Assembly (NCBI GenBank): GCA_945888595.1
Contig: CAMDAO010000015.1
Coordinates: 1 to 35,416 of the forward strand
Direction of reading: 5' to 3'
DNA length: 35,416 nt
Origin: Chryseobacterium gleum
GTDB taxonomy: Bacteria; Bacteroidota; Bacteroidia; Flavobacteriales_D; Crocinitomicaceae
A model generated the notes under the pieces. It saw nothing but the letters and a program-made list of their open reading frames with translations. It was not told the origin of the DNA and made no database searches. Both the position numbers and the translations under genes were made by a program. Shown here piece after piece: positions 25,210 through 33,816 of this stretch; positions within the stretch are counted from its first letter, which is position 1; each line of letters starts with the position of its first letter.

Positions 25210-27507
25210 ATGAAAAAAATAGTCTTTTTACTTTTTATAATTCCTCACATCGTTTTTAGTCAAAGCAAGTTTGCTCAATTAGATCAAATGTTGCCGACAC
25301 CCAATGAATACAGAAATGCTGCTGGAGCGCCTGGACATAACTACTATCAGCAAAAAGCAGACTATAAAATAAATGTTACCATAAATGATGCTAAACAAAT
25401 TCTCTCAGGAGAGGAAGAAATCACCTACACAAATAATTCGCCCGATCGATTAGATTATTTATGGCTGCAACTCGATCAAAATATTTTTGAAATGAATGCA
25501 GATTCAAAAGCCATGGATATTGAAAAAATGGAGGACTTTAGAAGTGTAGATGCAATTAAATCAAAGCAATTCTATTATGATGGAGGTTTTAAAATTGATG
25601 AAATAAAAACAGTTTCAGGACAAAAAATCCAGTTTTCTATCAATAAAACCATGTTGCGCATTGATTTAGATAAACCTTTGAAAACAGGTGAAAGTTTTAA
25701 ATTTAAAGTGAAATGGTGGTACAATATTAATGATAGAATGGCTGTTGGAGGTCGTTCTGGCTACGAATATTTTGACACAGACAAAAACTATCTGTATACG
25801 ATTGCGCAATGGTTTCCTAGGATGTGCGTATACAATGACGTCACCGGTTGGCAAAATAAGCAATTTTTAGGCAAAGGAGAATTCACACTTCCTTTCGGCG
25901 ATTATGAAGTCAATATTACAGTACCTGCTGATCATATTGTAGGAGCAACGGGCGAATTGCAAAATGCAAATCAAGTTCTAACAGTTGAACAACAAGAACG
26001 ATTAAAAAAAGCATTGAATTCAGATACGCCAGTAATTATTGCTACGCAAGACGAAGCGATTGCAAGAGAATCCGGATCAACAGCAGAAACTAAAACTTGG
26101 ACTTTTAAAGCTATTAATGTAAGAGATTTTGCTTTTGCCAATTCTAGAAAATTTATTTGGGATGCTCAAGGTGTAAAATTACCGTCCAAAACAGTATTAG
26201 CGATGTCTTATTATCCAAAAGAAGGTAATCCGTTATGGGAAAGATATTCTACAAAATTGGTAGCACATACAATTAAAACATATTCTAAATATACAGTGGA
26301 ATATCCCTATCCAGTGGCAATTTCTGTTCATTCAAAATGGATTGGCATGGAATATCCAATGATTTGCTTTAACGGCGGTAGACCTGAATTGGACGGGACT
26401 TATTCTTTAGATACTAAATATGGAATGTGGGGAGTAATTATCCATGAAGTAGGACATAACTTTTTTCCTATGATTATCAATTCAGACGAAAGACAATGGA
26501 CATGGATGGATGAGGGATTGAATACATTTGTCCAATATTTAACTGAACAGGAATGGGAAAGAGGATATCCTTCTCGAAGAGGTCCGGCCTATCTAATTGC
26601 TGATTACATGAGAGGTGATGAGAAATTTATGTCACCTGCAATGACTAATTCTGAATCGGTTCTTCAATTCGGTAATAACGCATATGGGAAACCTGCAACG
26701 GCGCTTAATATTCTGCGCGAAACGGTGATGGGTAGAGAATTATTTGATTATGCTTTTAAAACCTATTGTGAACGTTGGAAATTTAAACATCCAACTCCTG
26801 CAGACTTTTTTAGAACGATGGAAGATGCTTCAGCGGTTGATTTAGATTGGTTTTGGAGAGGTTGGTTTTACACTACTGAAAATGTAGATATTGCAATTTC
26901 GAATGTAAAAGCATACGAATTCAAAGACAATAAAATGAATGAGTTACATTTTAACACGACTCCAATTAATTTTCATTCTGAATTTATTGGGGATATTCTC
27001 AACAGAGAAAAAATCACTACCACTATCAACGAAATTGATAAAAATATAGATGATAAATATGCTCTGTTGATGCAAAAAAATGACACACTTCCAAAGCAAA
27101 CCTCTTTTGATCTTTTTGCGAAAATTAGTGATGCAGAGAAGAAAAGCTTGAAAGATACTCAGTTGTTTTATGAAGTTTCCTTCAAGAATATTGGCGGACT
27201 ACTTGCTCCGTTAACAATCTGTGTGACGTTCAAAGATTTGACCAAAGAAATTATTCGGATACCGGTCGAGATATGGGTACTTGGACAAGAAACGGTTTCT
27301 AAAGTTTTTATTTTCAATAAGGAGGTAATTTCTTTCCATCTGGATCCATTTTTAGAAAGCGCTGATACTGATTTAGATAATAATGCATGGCCAGCTAAAG
27401 TTGCCCTCACTCGTTATCAATTGCATGAATTAAAAATATCAAACGCAACCACGAGAGAAAAAATGTCGGAATTTGAAGGAAATCACGTTCCAAGAACTAG
27501 AAAATAA
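25210..27507 (+). CDS. M1 family zinc metallopeptidase (aminopeptidase-like)
   Basis: 765 residues with signal peptide (MKKIVFLLFIIPHIVFSQ). The zinc site is His412-Glu413-x-x-His416 (IIHEVGHNFFP) with the third ligand Glu435 (WMDEGLNTF). The exopeptidase motif GAMEN is replaced by GMEYP (379-383), as in a Bacteroidota subgroup of M1 enzymes. The N-terminal beta saddle (about 45-310) carries an extra stretch near 255-295. Expected to cleave N-terminal residues from peptides in the periplasm. It is second in an operon with the DUF6702 gene. Confidence 0.93.
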   Translation: MKKIVFLLFIIPHIVFSQSKFAQLDQMLPTPNEYRNAAGAPGHNYYQQKADYKINVTINDAKQILSGEEEITYTNNSPDRLDYLWLQLDQNIFEMNADSKAMDIEKMEDFRSVDAIKSKQFYYDGGFKIDEIKTVSGQKIQFSINKTMLRIDLDKPLKTGESFKFKVKWWYNINDRMAVGGRSGYEYFDTDKNYLYTIAQWFPRMCVYNDVTGWQNKQFLGKGEFTLPFGDYEVNITVPADHIVGATGELQNANQVLTVEQQERLKKALNSDTPVIIATQDEAIARESGSTAETKTWTFKAINVRDFAFANSRKFIWDAQGVKLPSKTVLAMSYYPKEGNPLWERYSTKLVAHTIKTYSKYTVEYPYPVAISVHSKWIGMEYPMICFNGGRPELDGTYSLDTKYGMWGVIIHEVGHNFFPMIINSDERQWTWMDEGLNTFVQYLTEQEWERGYPSRRGPAYLIADYMRGDEKFMSPAMTNSESVLQFGNNAYGKPATALNILRETVMGRELFDYAFKTYCERWKFKHPTPADFFRTMEDASAVDLDWFWRGWFYTTENVDIAISNVKAYEFKDNKMNELHFNTTPINFHSEFIGDILNREKITTTINEIDKNIDDKYALLMQKNDTLPKQTSFDLFAKISDAEKKSLKDTQLFYEVSFKNIGGLLAPLTICVTFKDLTKEIIRIPVEIWVLGQETVSKVFIFNKEVISFHLDPFLESADTDLDNNAWPAKVALTRYQLHELKISNATTREKMSEFEGNHVPRTRK

Positions 27508-27559
27508 TTCTGACAAGAAATTAAGTTTATAACAAAGGACAATATAGAATAATCGATAA

Positions 27560-28312
27560 ATGAAATATTTTTACTTTATTTTTTTATTTATGATTAGCCA
27601 TTACTTTTTTGGACAAAATGAAAAATATCCTTACTATTTCGGAGTGCAGCTGCGACCTTTATTTCCGACAGAGCTTGTAGGTAGTAAAACACTAAAAATG
27701 AATGGACCGAATTATAATCTGGAGGTCACTCAAACGCTGGGGTATAATTTTGGGGTAACGGTTAGAGCCGGCTTTACAAAACTCTTATCTTTTGAAACAG
27801 GTATAAGTTATACACAGCGAAATTACAACCTTAACATGTCTTTAATTGATACGGCTGTAAGCGCTAGTGATCAGTGGTCTTTTATAAACTACGAAATACC
27901 AACGAACCTATTAATATACATACAATTAAGCAAGAAAACCTATATGAATTCCTCCTTAGGAACAACCATTCGCTACTCTCCTACTAATATCGTAAAACTA
28001 ACAGAAACTGGCGGAATTCATTATTTTGATAATTACGGTTACCTCAAAAATAAAATAGGATTTAATTTTAATGCAAATGTAGGTTTTGAATACAGAACAC
28101 GCGATAAGGGATTTTTCTATTTTGGAGGATCTGTATGCGTTCCGATGACCACTTTCCTCAATATTCAGTCCACGCATTATATTTTAAAACAAACTTCAAA
28201 AACAACAATAAATGGTTTAATTGACGGAGGTTATTTAGCGCTTGACCTTAAATACTTTTTTCCAATTATACCAAAAAAAGGGGATCAACCTCAAAAAGGC
28301 CCTAACGATTGA
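27560..28312 (+). CDS. Outer-membrane beta-barrel protein (PorT-like)
   Basis: 250 residues. Signal peptide MKYFYFIFLFMISHYFFGQ. Strands of alternating hydrophobic residues run through the chain: YYFGVQLRPLF, YNFGVTVRAGF, LLSFETGISYTQRNYNL, IGFNFNANVGFEYRT, GFFYFGGSVCV and YLALDLKYFFP, as in PorT-type 8-strand barrels. There is a short Pro/Lys tail. It follows the M1 peptidase gene by 52 bases without a visible terminator or clear promoter. Specific role unknown. Confidence 0.8.
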   Translation: MKYFYFIFLFMISHYFFGQNEKYPYYFGVQLRPLFPTELVGSKTLKMNGPNYNLEVTQTLGYNFGVTVRAGFTKLLSFETGISYTQRNYNLNMSLIDTAVSASDQWSFINYEIPTNLLIYIQLSKKTYMNSSLGTTIRYSPTNIVKLTETGGIHYFDNYGYLKNKIGFNFNANVGFEYRTRDKGFFYFGGSVCVPMTTFLNIQSTHYILKQTSKTTINGLIDGGYLALDLKYFFPIIPKKGDQPQKGPND

Positions 28313-28339
28313 TGACTCGTTTAACTAAATAAATATGCC

Positions 28340-28819
28340 ATGATAATAGAAGACATAATAAAAACACTTCATCTCATTCCGCATCCTGAAGGAGGATTTT
28401 ATTCCGAAACATATCGTTCTGAAATTACGATTCCAGGTATGGATCGACAACTGATGACGATTATTTATTTTCTACTTACCTCTGAAAATGTTTCTCATTT
28501 TCACCGTATAAAAAGTGATGAATTTTGGTTTTTTCATTCGGGAAGTCCATTAATTGTTCATATCCTTGATGAAAATGGTCACTCTGAGGTCAAAGTAGGA
28601 AATGATCTATTAAATGGTGAACTACCCCAATTTATGGTTCCGAAGGATACCATTTTTGGATCTAGCGTGTCAGAAGATAATAGTTATTCATTAGTTTCAT
28701 GTGCGGTTGCTCCTGGTTTTGATTTTAGCGATTTTGAATTATTTAATTCCGTTGAATTAGTTAAACTTTATCCAGATGAATATGACATAATCTCAAGATT
28801 AACTTCTTCCGAAATCTAA
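28340..28819 (+). CDS. DUF985 cupin-family protein
   Basis: 159 residues, normal length for the family. The diagnostic start LHLIPHPEGGFYSETYRS is followed by IYFLLTSENVSHFHRIKSDEFWFFHSGSPL, with the His/Glu set of a cupin metal site, and VSCAVAPGFDFSDFEL near the end. DUF985 proteins are small single-domain cupins, presumably metal-binding; no reaction is firmly assigned. It ends 120 bases from the convergent M61 gene, with repeats between. Confidence 0.9.
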   Translation: MIIEDIIKTLHLIPHPEGGFYSETYRSEITIPGMDRQLMTIIYFLLTSENVSHFHRIKSDEFWFFHSGSPLIVHILDENGHSEVKVGNDLLNGELPQFMVPKDTIFGSSVSEDNSYSLVSCAVAPGFDFSDFELFNSVELVKLYPDEYDIISRLTSSEI

Positions 28820-28824
28820 GAAAA

Positions 28825-28859
28825 CTTCGCTTCAATTACTCATCAGTCTTTAAGCGAAG
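28825..28859. other. Imperfect hairpin at a convergent gene end
   Basis: CTTCGCTT (28825-28832) and AAGCGAAG (28852-28859) are perfect 8-base inverted arms with a 19-base loop. No good T-run follows, so it is a weak terminator candidate. The right arm belongs to the GCGAAGC motif found again at 31662-31967. Confidence 0.4.
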
Positions 28860-28862
28860 CGA

Positions 28863-28940
28863 TCTATTGTCTTTTAATCTATTGTCTTTTAATCTATTGT
28901 ATTCTAATCTAATCTAGTGTCTTCTAATCTTTTATCTCTT
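28863..28940. repeat. Degenerate 15-bp tandem repeat
   Basis: The unit TCTATTGTCTTTTAA occurs twice exactly (28863-28877, 28878-28892). It is followed by TCTATTGTATTCTAA (28893-28907), a 5-base partial unit, TCTAGTGTCTTCTAA (28913-28927) and a weaker TCTTTTATCTCTT. The array lies between convergent genes and touches the M61 stop codon. Confidence 0.85.
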
Positions 28941-30726
28941 ACAACGTTCTTAACCAATATTTTTTTAACTGATTTGTTGTGCTAGAATCAATTGGAACAA
29001 ACTTATATTGCGGGCGTTCATAGTTTGTCATTCTGACTTTTAGCTCAACTAGCAATTGATCTCTCGAAATTAAAATATCCAAAACATCATTTACATTCGC
29101 CGAACCTACCATGCCTTCAAAAGCTCCTTGATCCACTCTGAATCCATTGCAACCAATAATTTCATCATTTACACTAATACCAGCTTCTTCTGCCGCTGAA
29201 GATGCCCTTACTGCTCTCACGACCGTTTTATTTCCTTCTTGCGCGACAGTCGCCCCCAAAGAAGCTTTGGCAACACCGATGTATTGCACATTCAATCCTA
29301 CCTTCGAGAAAATCGAATTATAATCAGGTACTTTCGTTCCGTAGACGTAATCATTAAAAAATAGATCCAAATCTCTTCCTAAAAATAGCTCTAGTTCTTC
29401 TTGAAATTCTACTTCAGAAAAACCTCTGTTCATTTTTTTATAAAACTTAGCATATAATTGTTGTAAAAAATGATCTAAGCATTTCTTGCCTTCAAACTTC
29501 TCAATAATCATCGCATCAAAACACGCTGCTAACAAAGAACCTCTTGAATAATAGGTCATCGTTGTGTTTGCGCTATTTTCATTTGGTCGATATGCTTTAA
29601 TCCAGGCATCAAAACTAGCATGTGCAACGGGTTGAATTCTTGTCCCAACACTCCCTTCCACGTAATTAATTGAGCTCAAAACTTTCGGTAAGTAGGATTC
29701 AGGAGTATGATAACCAGCTCTCAACAATAGTAATTCATCGTAATAAGTAGTGAAACCTTCCATTACCCAAAGTAAAGAAGTGTAATTTTCTTTATCGTAA
29801 TCAAAAGGTCCTAATTCAATCGGTCGAATTCTTTTCACATTCCATAAATGAAAATATTCATGGGCAACCAATGATAGAAAATCGATGTACGCCCCTCCTT
29901 GATAGGTCCAACGATTGACACTTAATGTTGCAGAATTAATATGTTCCAAACCACCTTGACCATCAATCACATTGTGAATAATGAACGTATAATTTTTATT
30001 AGGATTCTCTACAAAAACATTTGTTGCTGTTTCACAAATTTTTGCCATATCTTTTTTCAAAGAAAGCACATCATAATTCCCAATACCATAGATTGCGACC
30101 GTATGTATCGTTCCAGCAGCTTTAAATTCAAATACTTCTTGATTACCAATTTCTATCGGACAATCGACCAGTTGATCATAATTTTCAAATTCAAATGATT
30201 GCATATTCTCAGCAGCTACGGCCTCTCCCGATTTGGGCATTGCCGTCGAAATAACTCTGAAATCTTTGTAGGGATAAATTTCCAATCTTCCTTTCAAGTT
30301 TCGCAACTCTTCTACATACATAAAAACACCTGTACCACTAATATATCCATGAGTAAGGTCTAAAAAACTTGTTCTAACAGATAATTCAAAGGCATAAACT
30401 TCATATTTAACACTTACTTTCTTTGCAGCACCTTTTTCGATAGTCCATTTATTTTTCTCATTTTTCTTAACTTTTAATTCACTTCCTTTTTCGTCAAATG
30501 CCTTCACCAAATTTATATTTTTTGAAAACTCCCTAATCAAATAAGATCCAGGGGCCCACACAGGCATTTTCACCTCTAAATATTGAGAAGTGCTTCCTTC
30601 TACAATCATTTCCACTTCATAATAATGAGATTGTGGCCTAGACATTTTTAGTTTATAGAAAATTTTTTGACCAAAAATCGTCGAAAAACAAAGTGAAAAA
30701 GTAATTAACAAAGTGACTTTAAACAT
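28939..30726 (-). CDS. M61 family glycyl aminopeptidase-like metalloprotease with PDZ domain
   Basis: 595 residues with signal peptide (MFKVTLLITFSLCFSTIFGQ). The zinc motif is His289-Glu290-x-x-His293 (VAHEYFHLWNVKRIRP), with Glu323 in MEGFTTYYDELLL as third ligand; both stretches are M61 hallmarks. A PDZ domain lies at about 480-560 (GATVAQEGNKTVVRAVRASS, AAEEAGISVNDEIIG). Family members release N-terminal Gly or Ala in the periplasm. Its promoter (TATCTTTG, minus strand, 30743-30750) is adjacent to that of the divergent lipoprotein gene. Confidence 0.93.
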   Translation of the reverse strand: MFKVTLLITFSLCFSTIFGQKIFYKLKMSRPQSHYYEVEMIVEGSTSQYLEVKMPVWAPGSYLIREFSKNINLVKAFDEKGSELKVKKNEKNKWTIEKGAAKKVSVKYEVYAFELSVRTSFLDLTHGYISGTGVFMYVEELRNLKGRLEIYPYKDFRVISTAMPKSGEAVAAENMQSFEFENYDQLVDCPIEIGNQEVFEFKAAGTIHTVAIYGIGNYDVLSLKKDMAKICETATNVFVENPNKNYTFIIHNVIDGQGGLEHINSATLSVNRWTYQGGAYIDFLSLVAHEYFHLWNVKRIRPIELGPFDYDKENYTSLLWVMEGFTTYYDELLLLRAGYHTPESYLPKVLSSINYVEGSVGTRIQPVAHASFDAWIKAYRPNENSANTTMTYYSRGSLLAACFDAMIIEKFEGKKCLDHFLQQLYAKFYKKMNRGFSEVEFQEELELFLGRDLDLFFNDYVYGTKVPDYNSIFSKVGLNVQYIGVAKASLGATVAQEGNKTVVRAVRASSAAEEAGISVNDEIIGCNGFRVDQGAFEGMVGSANVNDVLDILISRDQLLVELKVRMTNYERPQYKFVPIDSSTTNQLKKYWLRTL

Positions 30727-30742
30727 AATTCAATATTTTTAT

Positions 30743-30770
30743 CAAAGATAGAATTTGCATTGTAATTTTG
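30743..30770. promoter_or_regulatory. Paired divergent -7 boxes
   Basis: Minus-strand TATCTTTG (30743-30750) serves the M61 gene (ATG at 30726) and plus-strand TAATTTTG (30763-30770) serves the lipoprotein gene (ATG at 30801). The boxes are 12 bases apart, so each promoter's polymerase footprint covers the other and the two should compete. Confidence 0.6.
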
Positions 30771-30800
30771 TGTATTATAATTCATAAATACAAATATATT

Positions 30801-31661
30801 ATGCGCATTATCCTTGGTATTTCTTTTATTGTTTCACTTTTACTTTCTTCTTGTCAAGCAGAGCCGAAAAAATCTAAATCAGCTGACCTAGAAAAAATAG
30901 CTGAATTAAAAGGACAATTGAGTCAATTGAAAATGGATAATGAATTGAAAGACGAATTAATTCAAGAATCATTAACTTTTTTCGATCAAATTCAAGCTAA
31001 TTTAGAGGTGATACACTTGAAAAATAATGAAATAAAAATTAAATCTGAAAATCCTGCGGCATCGGAACAAGATAAACAATGGATTATACAAGAAATAAAG
31101 CACATTAATTTCCTGCGTGAAGAAAATGGAAAAAAAGTTAACTCATTGAATAACGAATTTAAAAAAAGTGGTTTAAAAATAAAGGAATTAGAAAATATGA
31201 TTGAGAGATTGATAAAAGACATGGAATCAAAGGACAATGAAATTAACATTCTGCAATCTGAAATAGAAAGTAAGACCACTGAATATTCTACGATTTTCGA
31301 CGCTTATTTAACACAAGCAGTAATTGTTGGGGAATTAACCGATCGAATAAACACCGGCTATTATACGTATGGAAAAGAAAGAGAACTCCGAGATAATCAG
31401 GTAATTGAAAAGCAAAAAGGATTTATTGGAATCGGAAAGAAAACAAAATTACTTAATAACTTCAATGAAGCATATTTCGAGAAAATTGACATCTCCATGA
31501 CCAAAGAAATCTTAGTTGAAGGAACTAAAATTCGTTTCATTACAGATCATCCCTCTGGATCTTACACATTACAAATCGTTGGCAACAATACTAAACTTCT
31601 TATTTCTAACCCAAAAGAATTCTGGAGAGTAACAAAGTATCTCGTTGTTTTGGTGGATTAA
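30801..31661 (+). CDS. Coiled-coil lipoprotein
   Basis: 286 residues from ATG 30801. An in-frame TTG at 30768 is the last codon of the -7 box and is rejected. The signal MRIILGISFIVSLLLSSC has a lipobox (LLSSC, Cys18). Residues about 30-165 are charged heptad-like coiled coil (EKIAELKGQLSQLKMDNELK is a clear example). The C-terminal part (about 190-286) is a compact domain with KGFIGIGKKTKLLN and FEKIDISMTKEILVEG, which I do not recognise. Likely lipid-anchored on the periplasmic side. Divergent from the M61 gene. Confidence 0.8.
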   Translation: MRIILGISFIVSLLLSSCQAEPKKSKSADLEKIAELKGQLSQLKMDNELKDELIQESLTFFDQIQANLEVIHLKNNEIKIKSENPAASEQDKQWIIQEIKHINFLREENGKKVNSLNNEFKKSGLKIKELENMIERLIKDMESKDNEINILQSEIESKTTEYSTIFDAYLTQAVIVGELTDRINTGYYTYGKERELRDNQVIEKQKGFIGIGKKTKLLNNFNEAYFEKIDISMTKEILVEGTKIRFITDHPSGSYTLQIVGNNTKLLISNPKEFWRVTKYLVVLVD

Positions 31662-31967
31662 CTCTATAGACATTAGATCGCGGTGCTCTAAGACAATAGA
31701 ACGCTGCGCTGAAAGACTTAGGAAAATTGTTGATGGGATCGCTAATATTTGAACCATATAAGGAATATAAGGGCATATAAGATAATAAAAAGTGAATGTA
31801 TAAGTGTTGACTCATTAGTCCATGAGCTAAGTGGTCTACTGTATAAAAATCTAATTTCTAATATTTGAACCATATAAGGAATATAAGGGCACATAAGATA
31901 TTGGTGTATTTAATTCTATGAGCGGAGCGGTCTAACTTCTAAAAGCGAAGCAATCTATCCTCTCAAC
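31662..31967. repeat. Repeat-rich convergent intergenic region
   Basis: A 43-base direct repeat occurs at 31742-31784 and 31858-31900 with one mismatch (T/C in GGGCAYATAAG). Each copy contains three 9-10-base subunits of the form (C)ATATAAGG. Around the copies are GC-rich words of the form GCGnnGC next to TCTA (for example GCGGTGCTCTA near 31680, GCGGAGCGGTCTA near 31922, GCGAAGCAATCTA near 31943), also seen as GCGAAGCGATCTA at 28854. No coding frame or strong terminator is visible. Confidence 0.8.
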
Positions 31968-32609
31968 TTAGAGATGGTAAAAAGAAAACTCCTTCGTTTC
32001 AAATTTTTCAGTGAATAAATGAGGATAATGTTTTTTCATTTCAGCATTCATTAATTCGATTGGAACATCTTCAAATTCACCATAAAAATGGACGTATTCC
32101 ATGTATTTTTCCCCTTTCTTAAATTCTTGAAACATACTATCCGCTTCACCATCCCAATTTAATGGTTCGACATCCATCAGTCTACATATATTTTTATCGA
32201 AAGAAGGGGTACATTTCACCCATTTATTGTCCAGAAACATTTCCACATAGCCATGAAAAACAATCTCATTTTTGAATAAGTAACGTGATAACTTCTCAAT
32301 TCCAACATGATTAGTTACAATAGAATAACCTAAGCGAGAAGGAATATTAAATTTCCTTGCGCAAGCAGCCAACACATTAGCTTTTTCAACACACCAAGCC
32401 CTTTTTTTCAGAAGAACATTGCTCGCCTTCAGAGCGTCTTGCCTTAAATCTAAATGGTATGGGTCATACAAGAAACGATCCCTGACATGGAAATACAATT
32501 GAACAGCAATTTCTCTTGGACTTTTAGAAGAATCTATAACAGATGTAAATTCATCAAAAGACGGATCTTTAAAATTCAAAAAACTCGTTTCTTTTAAAAA
32601 TTCCTTCAT
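31968..32609 (-). CDS. Transglutaminase-like (papain-fold) protein
   Basis: 213 residues, no signal peptide. The catalytic triad of the transglutaminase-like superfamily is visible: Cys73 in KKRAWCVEKANVLAA, His119 in FHGYVEMFL and Asp138 in CTPSFD. Such bacterial proteins are mostly thought to be cysteine proteases or amidases rather than cross-linkers; substrate unknown. Its ATG overlaps the aroK stop by four bases (ATGA), so it is translationally coupled to shikimate kinase. No metabolic link between the two is known to me. Confidence 0.87.
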   Translation of the reverse strand: MKEFLKETSFLNFKDPSFDEFTSVIDSSKSPREIAVQLYFHVRDRFLYDPYHLDLRQDALKASNVLLKKRAWCVEKANVLAACARKFNIPSRLGYSIVTNHVGIEKLSRYLFKNEIVFHGYVEMFLDNKWVKCTPSFDKNICRLMDVEPLNWDGEADSMFQEFKKGEKYMEYVHFYGEFEDVPIELMNAEMKKHYPHLFTEKFETKEFSFYHL

Positions 32610-33124
32610 TTATTCTTTACTTCTTGAATCAACTTTAAAATCGGCACTATCTCTTGGGTGTTATTTTCTACTGTCACTTTAGCAAGTGAATAAAACTTTT
32701 CTCGTGTGAAGAGATTCTTATCTATGAATTTAATTAATTCCTGTTTGGATTTCCCTTCTATCAAAGGCCGTGTATTCTTACCCTTTAATAATCTATCCGC
32801 TAGAACTTCACTTGTATTTTTTAAATAAACGGTTACCCCTAATTCATTCAGAAGTAACATGTTATTATTAAAACATGGCATTCCTCCACCGGTAGAAAGG
32901 ACAAAGGCTGGAATATTTGCTAAACTTTGAATAAACATGGACTCCATTTTCCTAAAAGTTTCCTCTCCTTTTTCTTTAAAAATAGCAGCGATAGTCATGT
33001 TAGCGATTTCCTCAATAACTTTATCTGAATCAATAAAAGGAATCTTCAACTCAGAAGCCAACTTCTCTCCTAAAGTCGATTTTCCTGAGCCCATATAGCC
33101 AATAACAATAATTTTGTAATCCAT
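32606..33124 (-). CDS. aroK: Shikimate kinase
   Basis: 172 residues from ATG 33124; a TTG 12 bases upstream adds nothing conserved. The P-loop is GYMGSGKST (9-17). Shikimate-binding residues are Asp34 in FIDSD, Arg58 in EETFRKMES and the GGG of STGGGMP (79-81). The lid Arg119 is in NTRPLI. It phosphorylates shikimate at the 3-OH with ATP, fifth step of the shikimate pathway to aromatic amino acids, in the cytosol. First gene of a two-gene operon with the transglutaminase-like protein. Confidence 0.93.
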   Translation of the reverse strand: MDYKIIVIGYMGSGKSTLGEKLASELKIPFIDSDKVIEEIANMTIAAIFKEKGEETFRKMESMFIQSLANIPAFVLSTGGGMPCFNNNMLLLNELGVTVYLKNTSEVLADRLLKGKNTRPLIEGKSKQELIKFIDKNLFTREKFYSLAKVTVENNTQEIVPILKLIQEVKNK

Positions 33125-33255
33125 AATTAATGGCAAAATAACAAAAATTCTTTGAAAGATATTTATTCAAGAATAAATAGTTTTTTTTTAAAAACTAGGA
33201 TTCAATAACTTAAGGTGGAAAGACAACTTTTATTTGAAAAAAGTTAGTTCGTTAC

Positions 33256-33285
33256 TTGTCAGTTAAAATAAACTGACTATCTTTG
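33256..33285 (+). promoter_or_regulatory. Promoter of tRNA-Lys with a dyad in the spacer
   Basis: TTG (33256-33258), a 19-base spacer and TATCTTTG (33278-33285) form a complete promoter 40 bases before the tRNA. The spacer contains GTCAGTT (33258-33264) and AACTGAC (33271-33277), a perfect 7-base dyad that exactly fills the interval between the two boxes. Confidence 0.7.
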
Positions 33286-33325
33286 TACTCGCAATTACAG
33301 CAAAACAGTTACAATTTCAAAACAA

Positions 33326-33398
33326 GATTCTGTAGCTCAGCCGGTAGAGCAATACACTTTTAATGTATGGGTCCTGGGTTCGAATCCCAGCGGGATCA
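33326..33398 (+). tRNA. tRNA-Lys (anticodon TTT)
   Basis: 73 bases folding as a cloverleaf. Acceptor 33326-33332 (GATTCTG) pairs with 33391-33397 (CGGGATC) using two G-T wobbles. D-arm GCTC/GAGC. Anticodon stem ATACA/TGTAT with loop CTTTTAA, so the anticodon is TTT. T-arm CTGGG/CCCAG with loop TTCGAAT. Discriminator A at 33398. The CCA end is not encoded. It is preceded by a complete promoter and followed by a terminator at 33453. Confidence 0.96.
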
Positions 33399-33433
33399 CT
33401 TAACTAATTAAAAATCAGCAAGTTAGAGATACT

Positions 33434-33455
33434 TACTGACAAATGTACTGACAAA
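33434..33455. repeat. Short direct repeats after the tRNA
   Basis: TACTGACAAA occurs at 33434-33443 and 33446-33455, a 12-base period. In reverse complement these contain TTGTCAG, also found at 33256 and, as TTGTCGG, at 34505-34524. Confidence 0.7.
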
Positions 33456-33483
33456 AGCTCTTGAGAAATCGAGAGCTTTTTTT
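33453..33483. terminator. Terminator after tRNA-Lys, possibly bidirectional
   Basis: AAAAGCTCT (33453-33461) and AGAGCTTTT (33472-33480) form a perfect 9-base stem followed by a run of seven T. It also stands at the end of the leftward secreted-protein gene as that gene would read without the inserted element. Confidence 0.85.
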
Positions 33484-33510
33484 CGTTTAGATTATTTTCC
33501 AGTTGGGATT

Positions 33511-33533
33511 GGATCAAACCCGAATGTTGTGGG
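33511..33533 (+). repeat. Left terminal inverted repeat
   Basis: 23 bases; matches the reverse complement of 33870-33892 except at position 12 (G against T). Confidence 0.8.
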
Positions 33534-33816
33534 GAGCTAAAAAAATTACTTTCAAATCTACTACTTTCATATAACCTTCAAATCTACTTCTGTTTTCATT
33601 TCTCACTTTTCCTTGATGAAGAGAAAATGTAATTTTCGAAGACAAGCGGTAGTGCTGGAAGTAAGCAAAAATCAAGGTCCTTTCCAAGGAATTTTTTACT
33701 CCATTCCATTTCGTAAAACCGTACGTAAATACTTTCCTTCACGCTATATTTCGCGAAAAAGCGAAACGCGATTACGGAAAATTTACAACTAATTCTGTGA
33801 AAAGACCATTTCATCT

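Noticed and set aside
28863-28940. Possible CRISPR-like array
   Set aside because: Units are 15 bases, contiguous, degenerate and without spacers. It is a simple tandem repeat, and no cas gene is near.
31742-31900. 43-base repeats as a two-unit CRISPR
   Set aside because: Only two copies 73 bases apart, an AT-only repeat with internal periodicity, no cas genes, and the intervening DNA contains another repeat motif.
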